64,000 nucleotides of DNA from NCBI GenBank assembly GCA_037389465.1, contig JAZARR010000237.1, positions 186,001 to 250,000 of the forward strand, written 5' to 3'. Source of the stretch: Baylisascaris procyonis. Its lineage: Eukaryota; Nematoda; Chromadorea; Rhabditida; Ascarididae. Below, piece by piece: positions 34,582 to 48,530 of this stretch. The position numbers and the translations under genes were made by a program. Numbering within the stretch: position 1 is the first letter of the stretch; each line of letters starts with the position of its first letter. A model generated the notes under the pieces. It had not been told where the DNA came from and searched no databases. It worked only from the letters and a program-made list of their open reading frames with translations.

Positions 34582-36211
34582 TGCTCCCGATTTTGCCTCA
34601 GGTTAGTCTCACGACACGCGCTGGGTAGTCGTTTGAATTGCCTGTATGTTCTTGACCCTCTTTGACTCATCTAGCAAAGCGTACTGTTCCGGCTTGATTT
34701 ATAGCCGACCATCAGCAAGATTCGTCCTCGAATCTTGAAAGGGTTCTACCAAGTCGGGCCGATCTGAGTCATCCTCGATGGGTATATATGTTGAAGTTGA
34801 ATACAGCTATACAAAAATGCAACACAAAATCAATTTTGTTGCAGTTTTATCGTTTGCTTCAATATGCACAAATTCGACAGTTTATAGCAGCAATTTAGAG
34901 GTGATTACTTCATGTTTACGGTATTGCGCAATGGATGACAACATTAAAAATATTCATTAATACGAAATTCACCTCTAGATATTACTATTCAAAAAATAAT
35001 TTACGCCGGGTGTATTCTCTTTTCAAGCTCATAAACATTAAACTTTCATCCCATCTTTTATTACAACACAAAATATGCTTGCTCTAAATAGCCGTCAACA
35101 AGAGGTTATCCCAATTGATCGCTATTAGTGAGTGCCATGGAATGTGAATGTACCATATGATGCTCATAATTCAAATTGCTTTTTTACAATGAATATTGAT
35201 GCTATTCTCGAAAATATTCCGCTTGGAAATATGTGCGAATTCCTTTTTTGTCTTTTTTTTTTCGCTCATCATTCGCACAAAAATGACCTCTACGACATTT
35301 AGCTATTCATCTGCAGCCTGCAAGGCGTTCAATCTCGCATCTTTCAACATTTAGAGCGAATATCCTTAATGCGCATTCTAATGGTCACTTGTACGGACTC
35401 AACCCGAAGTAGGAAAAATGAAAGTTGCAACGCAATCATACACAAAGCATGCACGATTCAGGGACATCTCATCAACGCCGCCTATGGCTGCGATTCTTTC
35501 ATTCACTCCGCCCAAGTAGTCTACTCTTGCCATTAACGTGTGGTGTTCGTGAGAAGAATACCCTTATCTATGGTTTAAAGGTGAATATGCATTCAACTGA
35601 CTCCATTTTCGCAACAGGCATATTCTTCTCTCGAGGGGAATTTTCCTCTCGGTAAACCAAGCGCCGTGGCACACTTATTTTGGCTGAGGGCACAAGGAAT
35701 GTGATGGATCATGCCATGTGCCCGTGTCAGCAAAGTATGGACGTGGGCAGGGCAGCGGCACAATGGTGTACGTGTCGCTTCATTGGGTAGCTAATCGCTG
35801 ACCAGTCATCTCCTCATCTCGCAGAAATGCTAATCTCTATCGCCATAAAATTTGAGGCATAATAAGAATAAGAAGAGCAAAGAACAGAAAATAAATGGAA
35901 AACAAAAGGAAAGGAAAATTTTAAAATTATACGTGAAAATGCCACGAATCATAGGATCGTTTAAAGAAAACAATGAATAAGACAGTCAATTCTTGCCCTT
36001 CCCCACGGCATCCACATTTCCGCAAAAGTTGCGTCTAAAAGCAATGCCTAGAATACGTCGCTTTACTCTTGTCCTTTCTAATTTTATAGATTCCTCCAAT
36101 AAAAGATTATAAAAACTAAAAGATACCTTGTAGGGAATCTCGAAAACACGAACAATTTGAAAACTCTTTGAATATAGTCTAAACTGGAGCAGCGTGAGGA
36201 AGTTCACAAGA

Positions 36212-36213
36212 GA

Positions 36214-36295
<82 letters not shown>

Positions 36296-36297
36296 TC
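36212..36297. repeat. (TA)n microsatellite with 7-bp inverted ends
   Basis: GAGGATA at 36212-36218 and TATCCTC at 36291-36297 bound an unbroken TA repeat, so all 86 bp are self-complementary. Confidence 0.9.
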
Positions 36298-37108
36298 CAT
36301 TTATGCAACACTGGAAAGGTTCGCAGATCTTATTCTTATTTTCCCCAAAATAAATTCATGATTGATTCATTGCTTCATCCACCTAACTGCTCAAGAACAA
36401 ACAGTTGATACCATAGCGAAGATAAGCAGGAAGGAAGCAATGTTTATGTATGAAAACTATGTTAGATTCAAGAATGAATGTATATAGAAATCGTTTGATG
36501 CAGGGAATAGACTGAATCGTTGATAATTTCCTTTGAGGACATATCGAGAACATCTTTAATATTTTCAGATAATTACATCAACGAACCCAAATTTATGCAC
36601 ATTGACCTCGTTCCAGAAAGGAAAACTAACACCAAATTATTATACTTAAAATAAACTCTGTTCCATCGTAGGAGGACGAGGAAATAAATGAAGACATAGA
36701 CCAAAGAAGCTGTCATAATGTCTGCTCAAGTGCAATGCGAATGCATATTTTTTTGTACTTCCGAACGATTAGAACTTTTTGTGATGTTGACAGGTGAATT
36801 TAAATATTGATATAGTGTTACCCTTTTGATGCACAATATTCGCATCAAATTTTGCAATTCCTGGCCCAATCGTTCCCAAGAATATGCTTTGCAACTTGAA
36901 AACAGCAGAACGCATCAAAAGCCGATTTTTTCTTTGAACTGTCAGCGTTAGATTCCCTATTTTCCTAACCGTTCCACTCGATCAGAGCGCATTACAGCGA
37001 CATCATACCTGCGCGTTATTGGTGTGAAGCGATAGAAGCTCTATGTCGCGTATTGTGTCTGCCCATACCGTAGCTTCAACGGGAGAGTCAATGAAGCTAG
37101 GGTGATGA

Positions 37109-37146
37109 AGTCTGGTGAATATAATAAAGTCTGGGGAATATAATAA
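37109..37146 (+). repeat. Two tandem copies of a 19-bp unit
   Basis: AGTCTGGTGAATATAATAA is followed directly by the same unit with one T-to-G change. Confidence 0.85.
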
Positions 37147-37665
37147 AGAAAATCATTAGGGCAAACCTTTACATTAATATTTAGGTTGATTCTTTAGTAA
37201 GAATCATTACAGACAGTCAAACGCGCACCTAGAAATTTGCCTGTATTTTATAGCTGGTCAGGTAATATTTTATACCTGTCGAACAACGAAATACATGGAA
37301 AGACAAACTGTTTATTGATGAGTTGCATAAGTGGTTAGTTCAATTATTACGTAGCAGGAAACAAAACTACAGCGTTATATTATTTACGGGCCAATTATAA
37401 ACTGACTGATTCAAGGACCAGAATGCGAAAGGATGTATCGCGGCAGCCGATCAGGTAAGCCTCTCTATTTTTTAATACCTTGACCTGGGTGAATTCAAAC
37501 GTTACGCATAGTATGTCTTGCTTTAATTATTTTCATTGGTTATAAGACAGATGGGGGATGAGGTAAAAGAAAAAGCATAACAATCGGAAAAACTAGAAAT
37601 GATGTCCACCATTAGACAATGGTCCAATCGAGTGCAACAAATACCGAAATAAACAGCAGGAAGGA

Positions 37666-37684
37666 GGGGGGGAGGGTGGGTGGG
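37666..37684 (+). other. Canonical G-quadruplex motif
   Basis: Four G tracts of 7, 3, 3 and 3 separated by single bases A, T and T. Single-base loops are the most stable quadruplex class. No gene is recognised beside it. Confidence 0.75.
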
Positions 37685-38239
37685 TGTTTGCAAAAGCGAA
37701 CAATACGATCAATTCCAACAAGAATGCACAACACAGACATACCCTATGGGTAGTTTAGCGGCTAGCAGATCCACGATTGCAAATACAATCTCAGTGACTA
37801 AATGCGTGCGACTCATTGAGAATGTGAGCACAAACGTATGCATCTGACAGAGCTGTCAGACAAGCAGCACACACAACGCACACAATCGATGGCGCAACAA
37901 CGAAAATGCCTGATTCAGGCAGTATTCGATAACTTAGAGCATATGCGGGCATCTTCCTACTTTATTCATTGAACACATTTACCGACGAATATAAATTTCT
38001 AGATAAGAAATAAAAGAATAAATTCGAAAACCTATTTCGACCTCATCTGAGAACACCTAAGTAGTTATTTTTAGGTGCTATCTCAACTCAAAGGTTGAAA
38101 TAACGGCTTGCAAAAAATTGCATCTGAAGTATTGTTTACTCATTTATACGATGGAAATAGTGCGCATTATAATATCGGTTCGGATCGATGAAAATGAAAA
38201 AAAAAAAGGAAGAAAAGTTGAGAAAAATGGCTCGAAATA

Positions 38240-38485
38240 ATGTGGGCAGAAATCGAGAAGGTTTTCCGAGTAGGTAGTCATTCTCATTCATCGTTTGGTA
38301 TTGCTTATTGCGCGGTCGGTTTAAAGAGGACTCCGATCAGACTCTTTGGCTTCATCCTACCGAGTCACTCCAACCAACGGCCTTATAGGGACGAAGGCGG
38401 TGGAGCAAGTTGGAACCTCCTCTTGAGTGGAAGTGGCAGCGATATGAAGAGACAACTATTCGTAATGAATACTTTTTCGATTAAA
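38240..38485 (+). CDS. Candidate first exon, unrecognised
   Basis: ATG followed by 82 open codons to a strong donor AAA|GTAAGTAA. The local base composition is richer in GC than the surroundings. The reading includes EKVFRVGSHSHSSFG and SNQRPYRDEGGGASWNLL. I recognise no domain and found no following exon of matching phase; it may be a chance ORF. Confidence 0.2.
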
Positions 38486-39118
38486 GTAAGTAAAGTAAAT
38501 AAAGAATCCATCATTCTCAAATAATCAAGCACTTGCATAGGGGTTAGATTGCAGAGTTGCATAAATTGCAGAGTTAGATAGAACTGGCAATCGTGGGTGA
38601 TTAGAAAATTATTCACTCAGTAAAACTGCGAACACAGTGAACAGTAAGGTACAGTTCATGTCTCTTTTTTTTCACTCTGAAACATAGTGGTCATTTTATA
38701 AGCTGCCCAGTGGTCATCTTATCGGAATTATTTCGTAGCGGTCACACTGATAGCGGTCAAAGTATTTCAAAAAGATTGCAAAACGTGCATTTCGATAACG
38801 AACAAAGCAAACATTTCAATTTCGAACGACTGCCATGAATGGGACTCCACTCAATGAAGGCAAATCAATAGTAAAAAGAAAATAAATAGTTCATGTATTG
38901 AATAAAATAATTCATTCTGGCTAAGAATGTCTTCAACTTCTACAATTCCATAGTGTAGTATTTACAAGCTGCCTTGTGAGGCATACGTGCTACTGGCATT
39001 TGTGCCAAGAGGCAAGTATCCACGCAATGCAAAGCCTAGCACATATAACGAGACAATTGCGCCGTTAAGTAAGGTAGCTGCAGCGCGATAAATGGCTAAC
39101 ACAAGCTACCACATCTAA

Positions 39119-39144
39119 AGAGAGAGAGAGAGAGAGAGAGGGGG
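39119..39144 (+). repeat. (AG)n microsatellite
   Basis: Eleven AG dinucleotides followed by GGGG. Confidence 0.95.
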
Positions 39145-40211
39145 CACGCCGTAGCACAGACGTCACGGTACCACCAGCACCATGCACCATGTGTGCAAAA
39201 CATCACCAAAGAGGCGAGACGCTATTCACTGATGCCAAACCGCGCTACTATTTTGCAGCTGCACTAAGTACTCATAGAGAGTATAAAGGTGAACACCCAT
39301 TTCTTACTTGTAGTTGGTTGACCTCTATAGTTTTCGTTATATATAACGTTTTAACTATGTTAAGTACTAATCCACCAGATGTTTTCACATAGAGAAATAA
39401 GAGAAGAGAATAGTAGTGATGGTGAAACGTTTAACTAAGCTTAAGTGGTTTTTTATATTCAATACGGGTTATTGGGCTTTAACAAAAATTGGAAAATTGC
39501 GAAGAGCGAAAACAAACGTTGCTACGCCATGAAAATTGCATTCTTATTATGTGGTCAACAGCTTGAGGCTTAAGTTCGAGTTCCCGAATACATCTGAGCT
39601 ATTGCTTAGCGTCATGTTTTACATTTTGATAGTAATTAAGCTTAAAACATCCTCCTCTTATCATTCCCCATGCCCACTTTGGGAATGCACTTCTCGAAGG
39701 CGCAATTGTCAATCAACGAATTTCGGCTGTATGAAGCATCTCTACAATGTGACACAAGCAAGAATAATCATCGTCTCCTAGTCGCCAAGATATATATGGC
39801 ACTAGCCGAAGAACTTTGCCCCTATATATAACATGTATGGATACACACAGCGCCAGAGGATCGTCGAGAAAGCCAAGCAGTAACGGCTTATCAATTAAGA
39901 GAACAAAAGGTGAGATGCTTAACGAAGTTTGCGACGTCTTTAGTTAACGTACCCGGTCAACGTGCGACAGCAGACGTGAATGAAACGAGAAGACTGTCAC
40001 TTAGCTGGAAGTGCAGACGGAACAGCCGATGATATTTCGTAAGCGAGACACACTCTTATAAGACGCACACACGCGTTGCGATGCGAAACAAAAAAAAAAA
40101 AATAAAAATTCGACAGCGTATACAGAGGCAGATATTATTGGAAGATAGCAGCACATTTGCTACATTCTACAAAATCTATAAGGACGTCGGGTAGCGAATT
40201 CTCTATGTTAG

Positions 40212-40329
40212 ACCCCATCGAAGAGATTGCTTCGGATCATCGAATTTCAGCATCCACCTATCCATCGCCGAGAGACCGCAATGAACCATATCACACACCC
40301 TTCATTCACAGCAAACAAATTTTACGCAG
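40212..40329 (+). CDS. Candidate internal exon, unrecognised
   Basis: Acceptor TTCTCTATGTTAG, 2 nt plus 38 codons plus 2 nt, then donor CGCAG|GTGGAA. The reading is polar and protein-like (PIEEIASDHRISAS, then PSPRDRNEPYHTPFIHSK). The open frame extends both ways beyond these limits, so the borders are uncertain. No partner exon was identified. Confidence 0.25.
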
Positions 40330-42517
40330 GTGGAACCAATCAATTTTGACTAATATCGTTGCGTTAATTGCGAACATCTCATTTGAAAACTTGTTGAGTC
40401 CATTAAAAACATTTTCTTTAGCCAACAAAACATGCTATTCCGTACTCGAGATGAAGGTCACAGGTGGTTTGTGAATGGTTGGCTTTTATAAAACAAGAGA
40501 AGATATCCATGTGAAAATTGGAATCCGATGTAACCAATTTAAATTCGAAAAATTTAGATTCATTAATGTATAAGTTTACCTCCGTCATCTCAGCATTAGA
40601 CCGTTAGTCTCCTGATAACATCGAAAAAAATCCATTAAGGTTGCTTTCAAAGTTTTTTTTTTAACGTTATACTTCTCCATTGATCTGTCTCCTCCCCCCT
40701 TTATCTATTTTGCCTCAAAAATATATCGTCTTTCAAAATTCCATCAAAAAGCTGCGAAACCCCTTCTTCGAATATAAACTGTCCCAGTAAAACAGTAAAA
40801 CTCTCTCACGCACAAGAGAAACGTTTCGCTGTAACCTCTCGATTACACGCCTGCTTTGCAATTCTTGAAAAAAAAGAGCTGATTTCTTAAATGTTTCTGA
40901 CGAAATTGAAGGATGTGGAAGAAATCTAACCAACAATTAATTTATCGCCGTAAGCATTTCCACTAAATTTGGAAATTTCATTGAAATCCCATAGTCAATA
41001 AAAAGTTATCACAACTTCCTATAAGCAAAAATTGGTGAATTTTCCAGACATTTTCTATAACAAATCGCAAACATCTATTCCTCCCCCCCCCCAAAAAAAA
41101 AGGTTGAAAGTTTGTCGGTTAATTGTATCAACTAGGCGAACATGACATCGCTTGATGATGTGAAGTTTTAAAGACAGCTCGATGCTGGAAATTTTCACAC
41201 TTACAATACGTTGTATTACTTATGCGGTCTGCATTATACCATATTTTTATAAATATTTCAATTCGAAAGGAAAACTCAACACGTCACCATTAGGAAAACA
41301 AACCACCTGTAGATGAAATACGCTTGCAGCAAATTGCAATTAATCAATTAAACAAGTGGGAGTATGTGCAAGAGAGAAGCTAGCACAATATGTGCTTTTT
41401 GTAAAAAAAACTTAAGAAATAATTGGCGCAAAAAAAGCAATAGAAAAATGATAGCGAAACGAAAATAGCCTTCAACAGCACACAGGTTGTCCCATCGGGC
41501 ATCTTCCAGCATAAAAATTCACGAATTTAGAGGATTCTTCTAGTGAGCGCGGTATTGGCATTTATTCCTGATCCTAGCGCTATTATCAGATAAACGCTTT
41601 TCATATATTGAATTCCCAGACGAGAATATGAAAAAATCCTCGTATAATTTCAAATGAGAGCAACAATCAATCAAAAAATTCATCAAAAGTTGCAGCTTTA
41701 AAGGGGAATGTTATCGCCAGTCTACACCTACCGTGTGTCTGACAACCTATTGAATAGTTTCTACGCAACAGTTGTCGAAATTTCTACTTGCATAAGCATC
41801 TTTGCAGAAAGAAAATTCGTCGCCCATCATCTAACGATATTTTTTGACGTTGACCTCGTCTAACATCCCAATAGTCTCCGTGTTACATTGGCACTTACCT
41901 GCAAATATCCATAACTTTCCCCCTTTTTTGATTAAAATTCTACTGGTGTTGCTTGCAAGCCATTTATATTCTGCAAGCATTTATACCATTTATAATTGAA
42001 TTATAGGTTGCGTTTAATGCATGATTTTACACCACTAAAATGTTAGTTTGCTCAGCTTGATTTAATTCTCTGCTACAAAATCATCATCGACGTTTTTGCA
42101 AAATTCCTTTTCAGAGCGTTTTTGAGTCTTCTTTTCCGTATAGCTTCCCCTAGCGACCGATATTGAATTCGATAAATAATTCTTTCCCGCACTGTGTCAT
42201 CGATATTTGGGTACATACCTTCACAGCAATGCGTCTACGTAGGGCCTGTCAATCTTCATTCAAAGGCTCAACGCTTAGTGTAATCCTATGACTTTTGTGT
42301 AATCTATGATCTCGATTTGCTTTCATTAGCCTCCAAAAACGATTTCTCTCGCAAAAAATAAATAAATAAATAAAAGCATAATTCAGTGACTGAAGAGACT
42401 GTGTTATGTTCTGCGGCAGTAAATCAAGATATGAACTACTAGAGATAAATATAAGCAGCCAATGTAATCATAGTTACTCCGATATTTTAAAGCACTTCTT
42501 GCCAGAAGACAATAGGA

Positions 42518-42546
42518 GGGGGGAGGGGGGGGGGGAAGGGGTGGGG
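42518..42546 (+). other. Long G-rich tract with quadruplex potential
   Basis: G tracts of 6, 11, 4 and 4 separated by A, AA and T. A run of about ten C follows at 42703-42712 on the same strand. Confidence 0.65.
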
Positions 42547-45500
42547 TAGCGCAACTGCAGCGCAAGCGCACGTATAGAATGCGCTTCTCGTAATGCACTA
42601 TCAGGCTGCACAATTGTGCCCTGCAGACAAATGTTTGATATCGACTCCTCTCCGCGCCCAATCAGCTCATATATGTCCGCCACAGCACCTGGCACGAACA
42701 TTCCCCCCCCCCCCACCATGTACGTAGCAAGAATGAGGTCAGTTGCGTTGCATATGCAGAAAGAAAATTTTCCTTCCGCATTTCGGATGTTGGTCAACAA
42801 CATATGGAATATTCTGAGTGAAGAAAACACCATTGGCAAAAGCCAAATGTTCCCTCCTGGTCACATACGCCTCTCGCATCCTAGTGTGCTGTAGTGTAGT
42901 GAGCCTTTTTCCTCAACTAGCTCCTCTTCCCATTTAGCGGAAGTGCTCGTTTTATTTCTTGGTAATTTTATTAAACACCATTTACAAGAACTAATAATAT
43001 GCGCTCATTCCATTTCATAAAAGATGCATTGTCAGTCATCATTAAAATTAATTCAAATAGAGATCTTTTGATTTTCTACTAGTAATTCAGGGAACATTCA
43101 CGCGGAAAGGCCTATCACTAGTTGCCGATTCACTTGCGCTTCCACAGTGATCCAATGGATTCACTATGCCCAAATAAATCGAATCCCTCCAGGACATAAG
43201 CCCTACGACCCCGAAAAAGAGATCTTACGGAGCGAACCTTCGAACTAATCAATGGGAAAATACATCGAAATGTACATTAAGGATTATGTTTGTCATTTCG
43301 AAGAGTGAGCACACATTATTCAGGGAAATAATAACAATACAACCAATATCAATCATAAAAACATCGAAGTGATGGTATCAAAAAAAAAAGAAAAAGAAAA
43401 AAAAAGAAAAAAAGGAAAAGAAAAAAGAACAACACCTGTTTAATATGCTCAAGTTGGAAAAATAATTGAGAAAAAAATGCAAACAGATATCGCAGAAAAT
43501 AGTATCACACTTGAAAATATACACTTTACACTCAATTTTGTATCGCAATGAATTTTCATTTGAGGACAAAAAAAAAAGAAGAAAACGAATTTTAAAAAAA
43601 ACTTAACGAATGTTTATTAAACAATGCGCGCATAGCAATACAACTTGTCTTATTCATTCACATCATATTCCTTTAAGGTTATACGATAAGATGAAAAATT
43701 AATTGGCTAACGCAATTTTACCTCAAAGAATTTGATACCTCAAGTAAAACTTACTATTAACGTCATCCAGCTTGCATAAATAAGCGTAAAATAGGCAATA
43801 AAAATATGGCTAAGCCCAATTCCACGAATATTTTGCGGGGTGAAATGAAAACAATTTTTTGAGTAAATAGAATGTCATATCTCCTTTAAAGTGAAAATCT
43901 TTCACCTCTCGGAAATTGGCTCAATACTCATTTAGTATCGATAAAGTTTGCATAGAAATAGTCAACTTTCGCTGCAAAACACATAAATCTCATTATAGTA
44001 TTTTGATCGAATATGGAAAAAAAAAAAAAAAATAGAAAAACTATTTGCTAGCTTCATAGGCATTTCTTCATCTCAATCATTCACTCAATTACAATTGATA
44101 AAATCCGCCATATAATAGATGGCCCAATATGCGCTTTTTACATTTCGTTCATCACGCCAACAACTCCCATAACACATCAACAAATAAATTATGCCGAATA
44201 GATGCACTAATATTTAACTGATTCAATCGCTTCTACAAATCCTCAACAAAAAAAAAAGTGGACCTCTTTCTGATTCGATTGATCAGAAATGCACGTAAAT
44301 TCTCATTTTTTTTTCTTTTGCCATTCATAAGTGCATAACAAAATTCGATGAATTAAATTGAAAGAGGATATAAGGAAGAGAGATAAATATCATCTATAGC
44401 GCGTATTATATACATAAAAATTTTGAAATTTTAGCTTTAATTGTTGCTGCTACACAGTGAAAACACATCGCGAATAATACGCATTGGAAAATGTCAAGTT
44501 GCAAAATATACAAAGATAAAAATTTTAAAACTATAGCTGAGCACCGATATGGAAAATCAACATCGTTTTATAGATCTCTGTAATGCCTCAAAAATGTGAT
44601 CCTCTATTAGTTTTTGAAAACAAGTTTTCCATAAGGTGAGTGGTGACATCCAATGATACAAAAATTGCGGAAATCGTTTTCCTTTGTAAATTACCAAAGT
44701 GAGCGGGGAAAACGAAAAGATAAATACTGATAGAGGTATTTTGTGTAATTCGATCAAATTTCTTGCTAGAATGACTTCTTAGAGCTTATTAAATGCAACT
44801 AATAGAATTTTATTTCAAAAACTTTACATGGCCTCTTGAGATAAAATGAGCGCTACTTATAATTTTAGGAATTTTTTCACTTGCAGCTTCCCACATAAAA
44901 GACGCATCCCTCATTTTTTTAGAGCCATCCTCGTGCTGAATATGAGCCAAGCAGTCAATTACCTACAAAATTGAATTCGTCAGCACTCAAATTTTGCTTA
45001 TATTGCGATCCCAACCTGTATGAGCATTACCGATACTCGATAGCAAACCAACTTAGGACGACTGAGCACAACTGATGGAGGATAGGCGTTACCGCAACGT
45101 ACGAATTGCTGGGATTGATTTTGAACGTATGTAAATAACATAAAGCCTTAAACGCGTTCTTGATAGATGATTACTGATAACGATATAACGTTGAAAACGA
45201 TGCTTCATTCACATTGTAGTCGCATAATCATACCACGTCGATGGGTTTTCAATTGCATGCCCTAATATGTGTACAAGATCAATAAAATTCATTTGCACCA
45301 AATTTCTTATACCATTTCACTACACCTTTTAGGGGGCAACAGAAAATGCTTCAAAGGCATTTGCGAAATAATATGAACCCTCATTACAACTCTATCAACA
45401 TCAACACGTAAACTGAAAAAAAAGAACCTGAAAAAGTAACATTAAACATTACGTAATTTTTCTCACTTTTCTCAGAGATAACACTATTTCATCAGCACTG

Positions 45501-48500
45501 AACGTCACCTGTTTGATTACGCTGGCATTTCTGAACAAACATTCTCGTACTTTCTAATGAGCAAATATTGCAGTAGAGCCTGAATCATTCCACATATCCC
45601 ACGTTTAATTTATTTCACTCATATAATATCTCCATCTAGTAGACTATTTTAATTCACCACTTATAAAATGAAAATAAAAGAAAAATTTAAGGAGCAGATA
45701 TCTTAGCTACGTACTACATCGTCTTCATAAACCTCATCGGTGAGGATTTCCTAACTATAGTGCAGTAAAATTTCCTTTAAAGAAAAAGGGTTTTTGACTA
45801 CTTCAAAGAAGATCACAGAAGTATTGTCTGCGAGAGTGAGACCAGAAGTGGCGACAGTCTCCTGTCAAAAAAAAAACTGCAATGAAACAATAAAAACATG
45901 AAGTAGTGTTAATGGATGATAATAATCAATATTATCAGCACTATCATTATCAATATCATTGATAAAAATAGCGACAATAAAAATAGTACCGTCACTTAAA
46001 AAAAGCAAGCAAATAAGTGAATCAAGGGCACTTCGGAGTGTTCGTTTGTTAAGCTGAAATTTGAGAGATTATATATAGTCAATATTTCTAAACTATCACT
46101 GGCAATATCTTACGATAGAAGCGTTGAATGGCTACAAGCAAACTCGATTATTGTTTTGAAATATACCTCCAATTCACCGTGACAATGCTGAAAACGGCGC
46201 TTTAAACGAAAGCTAGAAAGGCGCAATGAATGCAAAACGCACAAAGGAAATTGAGAGGAGAAAAAAAAAACATTCAACGCTGAGTTGCTTTAGTGCAAAG
46301 CAGCAAGACGTATCGACCATTGCCACCTCTAAAGCGTCGACCGCTGCCAGCCCTAAAGCATCGAACACTTATACTCGTTTATCTAACGGATCTCGTACCA
46401 CCCTCAATTCTATCTATCATCACAGGCTATAGGGCATCTCCATCTGCACCCACCGTAAACCAATCATATCCTGGTTCGAGTAGAAATGTGCACTGCACTA
46501 GTGGCCTTGCATTACTAAATCATCAGCCGGTCACAAGCTTTGAGTGACCGTTACTCTTAACCCCAAGTATGAAGCCCAAATGTTTCTTCGAAATTCGCCA
46601 TTCAGTCGATCAAATGAACTAAAGCGGCATTAATGCAGTAAAATACTGTTTAAGCTGCGAAGCGTAATAAATGTCCACTAGCATAGTAGCATTAAGTATT
46701 AGTCGTTCTGCAGTACTTCATTGGTGAGATGGCGTATAATCGAGAGCAAAATCTATCAGCTCATTTAGTATGTAAATTAATTTGCATAAGTGCAGTGTTT
46801 CTCAACAGTCACTATTGTAAACTGTAATGCTTGATTCCACTATGCAAGAAAGGATACGAGAAAAAGTTCGGGTAAACTAATCCTTCTTCCCAATTTCGGA
46901 CAAATTTCTACACAGATACTCTAGGCCCTAATTTGTGCTTACCATTAATTCAGAAATAAAGATCCCTCTTTTCCTTTCTCCTTCCCTCTTCTCTTGGGGT
47001 TTCAGCCGATGGTACTAGAGTTATTCGCATCTAAGCTACATGCGGAGAGAAGGGAGATTGTTATACCATACTTATCGTGGACTAAAATGCTTTCGGCAAA
47101 CAACACTTTCCTAGAAAACAGATCTCATAGCTGAGAAAAAAGTTTTATGGTTAGAGGTCAACTGAGTGAGACAAAACGCGCCTTCTTTTTCGCTTTGAGA
47201 AGGAAGATCTGAATACCATGGATGATGAGAAGTAACCGCTGCCCCCCCTCCCTCCCTCCCCCTCTCCAAATCACCAACTTTAGGGAAAAGGTTCGCACGA
47301 TCTCATTTTTTGGTGCAACTTTATTTATGTGCAAAGATGGGCATAACACTTTACCTGCAAAGAAATAGGCAAAATTAAGACCTGTGGCCGATGAGAAATG
47401 CACGCAGGAACATTTTATATCTCCTCAGGCAACTCGAATTATTATTATGTGGCGGTTTTTCAAAAATTGCTTCCAATTTTCAATAAAAAGTATTTCCCAA
47501 ATTTTGGATCAGAAAAGATCGCTAGAAAACACTGAATTCATGCAGCTCTTTATAAAAGAGTGAGATTTGAAATGCGTAACAAAACGCAACCATGAAGAGG
47601 ATGGAACCCTTCACTTCTCAACCATCTTTAACCTATCCTATCGTCTGCAGTGCGACGACTTAATTCTTATTCTTACACGAAACCTGAAAGAGATGCACGG
47701 CAGTGTAGTTAGCCAATCAACCTCACATATCCCATCACTCCTGCAAAACGTTTAACCCCTTATGGGAAATCTCGAGTATAATATCCTCCGAAATTTTGAA
47801 AAGTTTAAAAAATATTTCACTCTACTCTACGAAAAAATCAATTCCCCAAAAAATTTCTTTCCTTGAGAGCATAATAGGCGTTTGATACATAATATAATGC
47901 TTGAGCGGAGATCAATAAAGATTCTTGGTCTAAAGAAGGCTAAAGAATATAATACCCCTCCCTCCCCCCCCCCTCCTCTCCCTGATATATCAGTGCATAC
48001 AAAAAGGATAGAGATGGAGCTCTTGGGGAACTAAAAACGCAAATTTTAAGTAGATTTGCCTCTATACCTCCAATAAGAGTGGGTAGTAGCAAAACTTTAT
48101 GCCTGCCTTTAGATCTGATTGACGTCAATTCACTGCGGCTTCTTTTCCCAAAAGAACATTGCACTACATGGTTCGGGAGCGAAATCTAACCTCTACGAAA
48201 AAAAAAAAGATTTTTCGGAACAAAAGAAAACACATAAAACTTTTCAACGCTATGAGGTTACCTTTATTAAACAAGTGACGTAATCATTTTTATCGTTACT
48301 TTCATAATTCAGAAAGAAATTTGCGGTGATGTTTCTTATCGAGGAATGTTGACGGCGGAAGGGATTATACTGGGGGAAATATTCTAGCGATAGCTTCAGG
48401 ATCGCCTCAAAAATAGGAATTTCCTGTCCGATCGGACGATATACATTCAATATCATAGAGTGCACATTCCGCGTTAGTGCACGTATCAACAGTGCATAAG

Positions 48501-48530
48501 ACGTGGATAAAGCAAAACTGAGCAACGTGC

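Larger units (their letters stand above)
33756..34710. repeat. Imperfect inverted repeat, about 400-bp arms, about 170-bp centre
   Basis: Left arm 33756-34160 matches the reverse complement of right arm 34332-34710 with gaps. The inner 24 bp (34137-34160 versus 34332-34357) differ at only about two positions. Further out, shared blocks include GATCGGCTATA/GGTCGGCTATA, CAAACGACTGCCC/CAAACGACTACCC, the TATAAAAGG region, TGTATTCATTTCAGCTGCT, and AGAGTCCCTTCT followed by GTGATAAACT. The left arm carries an extra 25 bp or so near 34070-34100. The arms look like two copies of one repeat family set head to head, or a fold-back element. A plus-strand ORF at 33936-34355 lies inside and is not supported as a gene. 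Confidence 0.85.
34711..48530. other. Long interval without a confident gene
   Basis: About 14 kb of AT-rich sequence. Beyond the repeats, G-rich tracts and two candidate exons listed separately, I see only short chance ORFs, homopolymer runs (for example C at 41084-41093, A near 43380-43430 and 44018-44032, C-rich runs at 47241-47270 and 47955-47982) and an imperfect 24-bp duplication near 46308-46360. Exons shorter than about 40 codons could be hidden here. Confidence 0.5.

Noticed and set aside
42474..42894. Overlapping ORFs on both strands near 42.5-42.9 kb
   Set aside because: They arise from G/C homopolymer-rich sequence and lack any recognisable domain or splice context.
46460..46490. 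tRNA B-box-like GGTTCGA
   Set aside because: No matching T-stem, acceptor stem or anticodon arm can be drawn around it.
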